The notes under the pieces are model-generated. The model was not told the DNA's origin. It saw nothing but the letters and a program-made list of their open reading frames with translations, and did not search any database. Positions 60,903 through 64,000 of a stretch of DNA of 64,000 bases are shown here, one piece after another. Origin of the DNA: an uncultured Erythrobacter sp. (GTDB lineage: Bacteria > Pseudomonadota > Alphaproteobacteria > Sphingomonadales > Sphingomonadaceae). The translations under genes and the position numbers were made by a program. The stretch lies in contig NZ_OY284433.1 of the NCBI RefSeq assembly GCF_958304185.1, forward strand, positions 2,046,001-2,110,000. Reading direction: 5' to 3'. Position 1 is the stretch's first letter, and each line of letters starts with the position of its first letter.

Positions 60903-61916
60903 TCAGACCCGGTAATAATCTCGGTACCACGCGACAAACCGCGCTACCCCTTCGCGGAACGGGGTTTGCGGGGCGTAGCCGGTGAGGGATTTGAGCAGCG
61001 ATGCATCAGCCCAAGTGGCCGGGACATCGCCCTGCTGCATCGGCATGAAATTCTTCACCGCCGCGCGCCCGCATTCGGCCTCGATCGCTTCGATAAAATC
61101 CATCAGCCGCACCTTCTCGCCATTGCCGATATTGACCACCCGGAACGGCGCGACGGGGGAGAGGCTGTCGCCTTGCGCAATGTCCTCCGGCGTCTCAGGC
61201 CGCACGGGGGATGCGTCGATCAGCAACCGGATGCCGCGCACCAGATCAGAGACGTAGGTGAAATCGCGGTACATCACCCCATCATTGTAGATGTCGATCG
61301 GGGTGCCTTCGAGGATTCCGCGGGTGAACTTGAACAGCGCCATGTCGGGTCGTCCCCACGGGCCATAGACCGTGAAGAACCGGAACATCGTCGTCGGCAG
61401 GTTCCACAGATGGGCATAGGAATGCGCCATGGCCTCGTTCGCCTTCTTGGTCGCGGCGTAGAGGGTCAGGGGGGTGTCGCACTTCTGGTCTTCACCGAAG
61501 GGCATCTCGGTATTCGCGCCGTAGACCGATGAGGTGGACGCCATCAGCAGATGATCCACGCCCAGCTCGCGCGCGCATTCCATCACATTGAAGGTGCCGA
61601 TGAGGTTCGCGTCGATATAGGCGCGCGGGTTTTCAAGCGAATACCGCACCCCCGCCTGCGCGGCGAGGTGCACGATCACATCGGGCTTTTCTGCCAAGGC
61701 AAGCGCGTGGAGCGTCTCGAAATCCTCCAGCATCCCCTCAAGGCAGGTGAAGTGCGCGTGTTGCAGCAGCATCTGGTGCCGCCGCTGCTTGATCCGCACG
61801 TCGTAGTAATCGGTCATCCCGTCAAAGCCGACGACGCGGAAGCCCTCCTCCAGCAGCAATTGCGAGAGGTGGAAGCCGATGAACCCGGCAGACCCGGTGA
61901 CAAGAACGGTGCGCAT
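60903..61916 (-). CDS. NAD-dependent epimerase, probable UDP-glucuronate 4-epimerase
   Basis: The 337-residue SDR enzyme has VTGSAGFIGFHL, the serine of STSSVYG, catalytic YxxxK in LYAATKKANE, and the UDP-glucuronate-epimerase-like GMTDYYDVRIKQRR, HLAAQAGVRYSLENPRAYIDANL and YGPWGRPDMALFKFT. It interconverts UDP-GlcA and UDP-GalA, used by sphingomonads in glycolipids and polysaccharide. It ends 3 bases past the secreted-protein gene and lies near the nucleotide-sugar dehydrogenase, suggesting a common pathway. Confidence 0.88.
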   Translation of the reverse strand: MRTVLVTGSAGFIGFHLSQLLLEEGFRVVGFDGMTDYYDVRIKQRRHQMLLQHAHFTCLEGMLEDFETLHALALAEKPDVIVHLAAQAGVRYSLENPRAYIDANLIGTFNVMECARELGVDHLLMASTSSVYGANTEMPFGEDQKCDTPLTLYAATKKANEAMAHSYAHLWNLPTTMFRFFTVYGPWGRPDMALFKFTRGILEGTPIDIYNDGVMYRDFTYVSDLVRGIRLLIDASPVRPETPEDIAQGDSLSPVAPFRVVNIGNGEKVRLMDFIEAIEAECGRAAVKNFMPMQQGDVPATWADASLLKSLTGYAPQTPFREGVARFVAWYRDYYRV

Positions 61917-61939
61917 GGGGGCGCCTTACGCCGAAGCCC

Positions 61940-62761
61940 TTAAGAAAGGGCGATATCCGGCGCGTCTTCCTGCTTCATGCCGACCACATGGTAGCCTGCA
62001 TCGACATGATGCGTCTCGCCCGTGACGCCCGATGACAGGTCGGACAAGAGATACAGCCCCGCCCCGCCAACATCGTCGATGGTGACATTGCGGCGCAGCG
62101 GCGCGTTCAACTCGTTCCACTTGAGGATGTAGCGGAAATCGCCGATCCCGCTCGCCGCCAGCGTCTTGATCGGCCCGGCGCTGATTGCGTTCACGCGGAT
62201 GTTCCTCGGGCCGAGGTCGTTGGCGAGATACTTGACGCTGGTCTCCAGCGCCGCCTTGGCCACGCCCATGACGTTGTAATGCGGCACGACCTTTTCCGCC
62301 CCATAATAGCTCAGCGTCAGGATCGCGCCGCCACTTTCCGGCATCATCGCAGCCGCGCGCTGGGTAATCGCCACCAGCGAATAGGCCGAGATGTTCATCG
62401 TCATCAGGAAATTGTCGAGGCTGGTATCGACATAGTGGCCGCGCAGCTCGTTCTTGTCGGAATAGCCGATCGCGTGGACCACGAAGTCGAGGCTGTCCCA
62501 GCGCTCTTTCAGGGTCGCGAAGGCAGCGTCCAGCGACTCCATCTTCGACACATCGCACTCAAAGGTGAAATCGCTGCCCAGTTCGGCGGCGAGCGGCTTT
62601 ACCCGCTTGGCCAGCGCATCGCCCTGATAGGAGAACGCCAATTCCGCGCCGTGCTCGGCCAGCTTCTTGGCGATGCCCCACGCGAGCGACTTGTCATTGG
62701 CCAGCCCCATGATCAGCCCGCGTTTGCCCGCCATCAGCCCGGATCCAGCGTTACCATTCAT
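61940..62761 (-). CDS. fabI: Enoyl-[acyl-carrier-protein] reductase (NADH)
   Basis: The 273-residue SDR enzyme completes each elongation cycle in fatty acid synthesis. Motifs: GLIMGLANDKSLAWGIAKKL, and the active site Y152, Y162 and K169 in SYYGAEKVVPHYNVMGVAKAAL. It overlaps the upstream YihY gene by ATGA, an arrangement usual in sphingomonads. This is the class inhibited by triclosan. Confidence 0.95.
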   Translation of the reverse strand: MNGNAGSGLMAGKRGLIMGLANDKSLAWGIAKKLAEHGAELAFSYQGDALAKRVKPLAAELGSDFTFECDVSKMESLDAAFATLKERWDSLDFVVHAIGYSDKNELRGHYVDTSLDNFLMTMNISAYSLVAITQRAAAMMPESGGAILTLSYYGAEKVVPHYNVMGVAKAALETSVKYLANDLGPRNIRVNAISAGPIKTLAASGIGDFRYILKWNELNAPLRRNVTIDDVGGAGLYLLSDLSSGVTGETHHVDAGYHVVGMKQEDAPDIALS

Positions 62762-63753
62762 CCTGTAGTCTCCTCTGCGGGCCTGCCCGCTAGCTTTTCA
62801 GGCTCGGCCAGCGCTGCGTTCAATTGCGCTCCGATAACGAGGCCAAGGCCGACGAGCCAGAAAAAGAACAGCGTCACCATCGTGCCGGCCAGGCTTCCAT
62901 AAGTAACGTCATAACTGAAAACATTGCGCAGCACGACCGGCAGCGCGGCGGTGACCGAAACCCACCACGCCGTCGTGAACAGCGCGCCGGGCCATTTCGG
63001 GAAGGCCTTGCCGCGATAGGAGCGGGGGGTCAGCGTCACGAACAGCACCCAGAGCGACCCGCCAAGGCCCAGCGCGGGGACGATCCGCGAATAGCGCAGC
63101 CACGCGATCAGCTCACCCAGTTGCGGCAAGCGCGCTTCAATCACCTGCTGGGCCGCGCCGATCACCACCTGCGAGAACAGCGAGATCATCAACAGCACCA
63201 CCGCGCCCAGGATCAGCCCCGCCGACAGCAGGCGATACCGCCAGAACGCGAGCCGCGCCTTGGTGCCATAGGCGCGGCGCAGGATGTCGCGGATCGTTTC
63301 GATCAGGCTCGATACCGTCCACAGCGCGACCAATGCGCCGATGCCCAAGAGCCAGCCCGAGCGCGCGTTCATCACGGTTTCGGCAACCGGGCCGATGACC
63401 TCGGCAACGGTGGGCGGCAGGGCGAGCCCGATTGCCGCGATCATGCCCTGCGCGCTCTCGCGCCCGCCGATCAGTTCAAACAGCGCTGCACCCAGCACAA
63501 AGAACGGGAAGATCGCCACCATCGACAGATAGGCGAGGTTTCCGGCGTGGATGAAGCCTTCATTATACGTGCCCGCGAGCACGCGGCCTGCCACTTCAAA
63601 TACGCGGCTGCCCGGCCCGAGCACCTGTTTGAGGCGCGCCATGATCCCGCTGCGGGGTTCGCGTTCGCCATGGCGGGCACGCTGCTTGCGCGCTTCGGGG
63701 GAGAGCGAGCGGACTTCGCGTTCTTGGGGCTGCGCGCGGCTGTCTGCGCTCAT
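62758..63753 (-). CDS. YihY/BrkB family inner-membrane protein
   Basis: The 331-residue protein has a charged cytoplasmic N-terminus (~45 residues) and about six transmembrane helices. Family blocks are NEGFIHAGNLAYLSMVAIFPFFVLGAALFELIGG, ALWTVSSLIETIRDILRRAYGTK and the last helix VTLFFFWLVGLGLVIGAQLNAAL. Once annotated as RNase BN, the family's function is unknown. Confidence 0.88.
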   Translation of the reverse strand: MSADSRAQPQEREVRSLSPEARKQRARHGEREPRSGIMARLKQVLGPGSRVFEVAGRVLAGTYNEGFIHAGNLAYLSMVAIFPFFVLGAALFELIGGRESAQGMIAAIGLALPPTVAEVIGPVAETVMNARSGWLLGIGALVALWTVSSLIETIRDILRRAYGTKARLAFWRYRLLSAGLILGAVVLLMISLFSQVVIGAAQQVIEARLPQLGELIAWLRYSRIVPALGLGGSLWVLFVTLTPRSYRGKAFPKWPGALFTTAWWVSVTAALPVVLRNVFSYDVTYGSLAGTMVTLFFFWLVGLGLVIGAQLNAALAEPEKLAGRPAEETTG

Positions 63754-63776
63754 ATCAGGCTCCTTGCGCGCCCGGC

Positions 63777-64000
63777 CTACAGGCCGAACTTCTCGCGCGG
63801 GCGGGCCGTGTCTACCCAGCCTTCAAGCCGTTGTTCCAGTGCCTCCAGATCGGCAGGCAACTGGATTTCGACTGTCACCAATTGATCGCCGCGCTCGGGA
63901 TTGCCGTCGACCGTCTTGCCATTCTTGCGCGTCCAGCCCTTGCCGGCCAGCCGCAGCACGGTTCCGGACGAAGAGCCCGGCTTGATCGTCAGCATCACCG
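63777..64000 (-). CDS. DnaJ-like protein, C-terminal substrate-binding domain (5' end missing)
   Basis: Only the last ~74 residues lie in the window; the frame stays open to the edge. LTIKPGSSSGTVLRLAGKGWTRKNGK and GDQLVTVEIQLPADL match the DnaJ/CbpA C-terminal beta domain, which binds clients for DnaK. The J domain must be upstream of the window on this strand. Confidence 0.82.
   Translation of the reverse strand, partial: VMLTIKPGSSSGTVLRLAGKGWTRKNGKTVDGNPERGDQLVTVEIQLPADLEALEQRLEGWVDTARPREKFGL

Overview
The window is a GC-rich (about 65 %) stretch of an alphaproteobacterial chromosome. Gene content and order point to Sphingomonadales, probably Erythrobacteraceae; that family-level call is inference from remembered gene neighbourhoods, not from a search. 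It is compact core chromosome: about 72 protein genes, many joined by ATGA or GTGA overlaps. I see no rRNA, tRNA, CRISPR array, insertion sequence or prophage.

The key region is 4-19 kb, which looks like the chromosome origin and partition locus. Genes for dnaQ, coaE, aroE, maf and a DUF299 PEP-synthase regulator run leftwards. hemE, hemJ, rho, mnmE, mnmG, rsmG, parA and parB run rightwards. The only gap over 300 bases (7817-8128) separates the two arms, and it carries DnaA-box-like 9-mers, GANTC sites and an AT-rich block. This is the interval that serves as origin in Caulobacter crescentus. Six parS-type palindromes lie at 12.1-16.8 kb, five of them inside coding sequence, just before parA-parB.

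Left of the origin (0-4.1 kb) are the end of an A-type Fe-S carrier, exonuclease III, a cell-wall hydrolase, a thioesterase, ptsN and hpf. From 18.9 to 31 kb come a glycine-zipper envelope protein, methionine-(R)-sulfoxide reductase, a sugar-dehydrogenase-like protein, a DUF815 ATPase, an acyl-CoA dehydrogenase, Sua5, two lipoproteins, CarD and an operon of Suv3-like helicase, S4 protein and ferredoxin. From 31 to 41 kb are an M23 peptidase, a hemB operon with three tandem GNAT acetyltransferases, a carbonic anhydrase, and a DNA ligase/exonuclease repair pair. ClpA follows.

At 45.5-47.5 kb a metallophosphoesterase and a glycosyltransferase form a two-gene operon behind six 11-nt PhoB-like repeats. 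This resembles the plcP-agt phospholipid-to-glycolipid remodelling operon used under phosphate starvation. Next are the cell-cycle regulator TrcR (DUF1013), an acyl-CoA ligase, a bactofilin/M23 cell-shape pair, a proA-nadD-rsfS-rlmH-envC-ctpA-dsbB-coq7 run, nucleotide-sugar enzymes, fabI, a YihY membrane protein and the C-terminal part of a DnaJ-like protein.

The strongest candidate for something undescribed is a ~100-nt intergenic element present three times (1168-1237, 18666-18764, 54484-54581). Each copy starts within a few bases of a stop codon and runs in that gene's orientation. It folds into up to four short hairpins whose stems differ between copies by compensatory changes.
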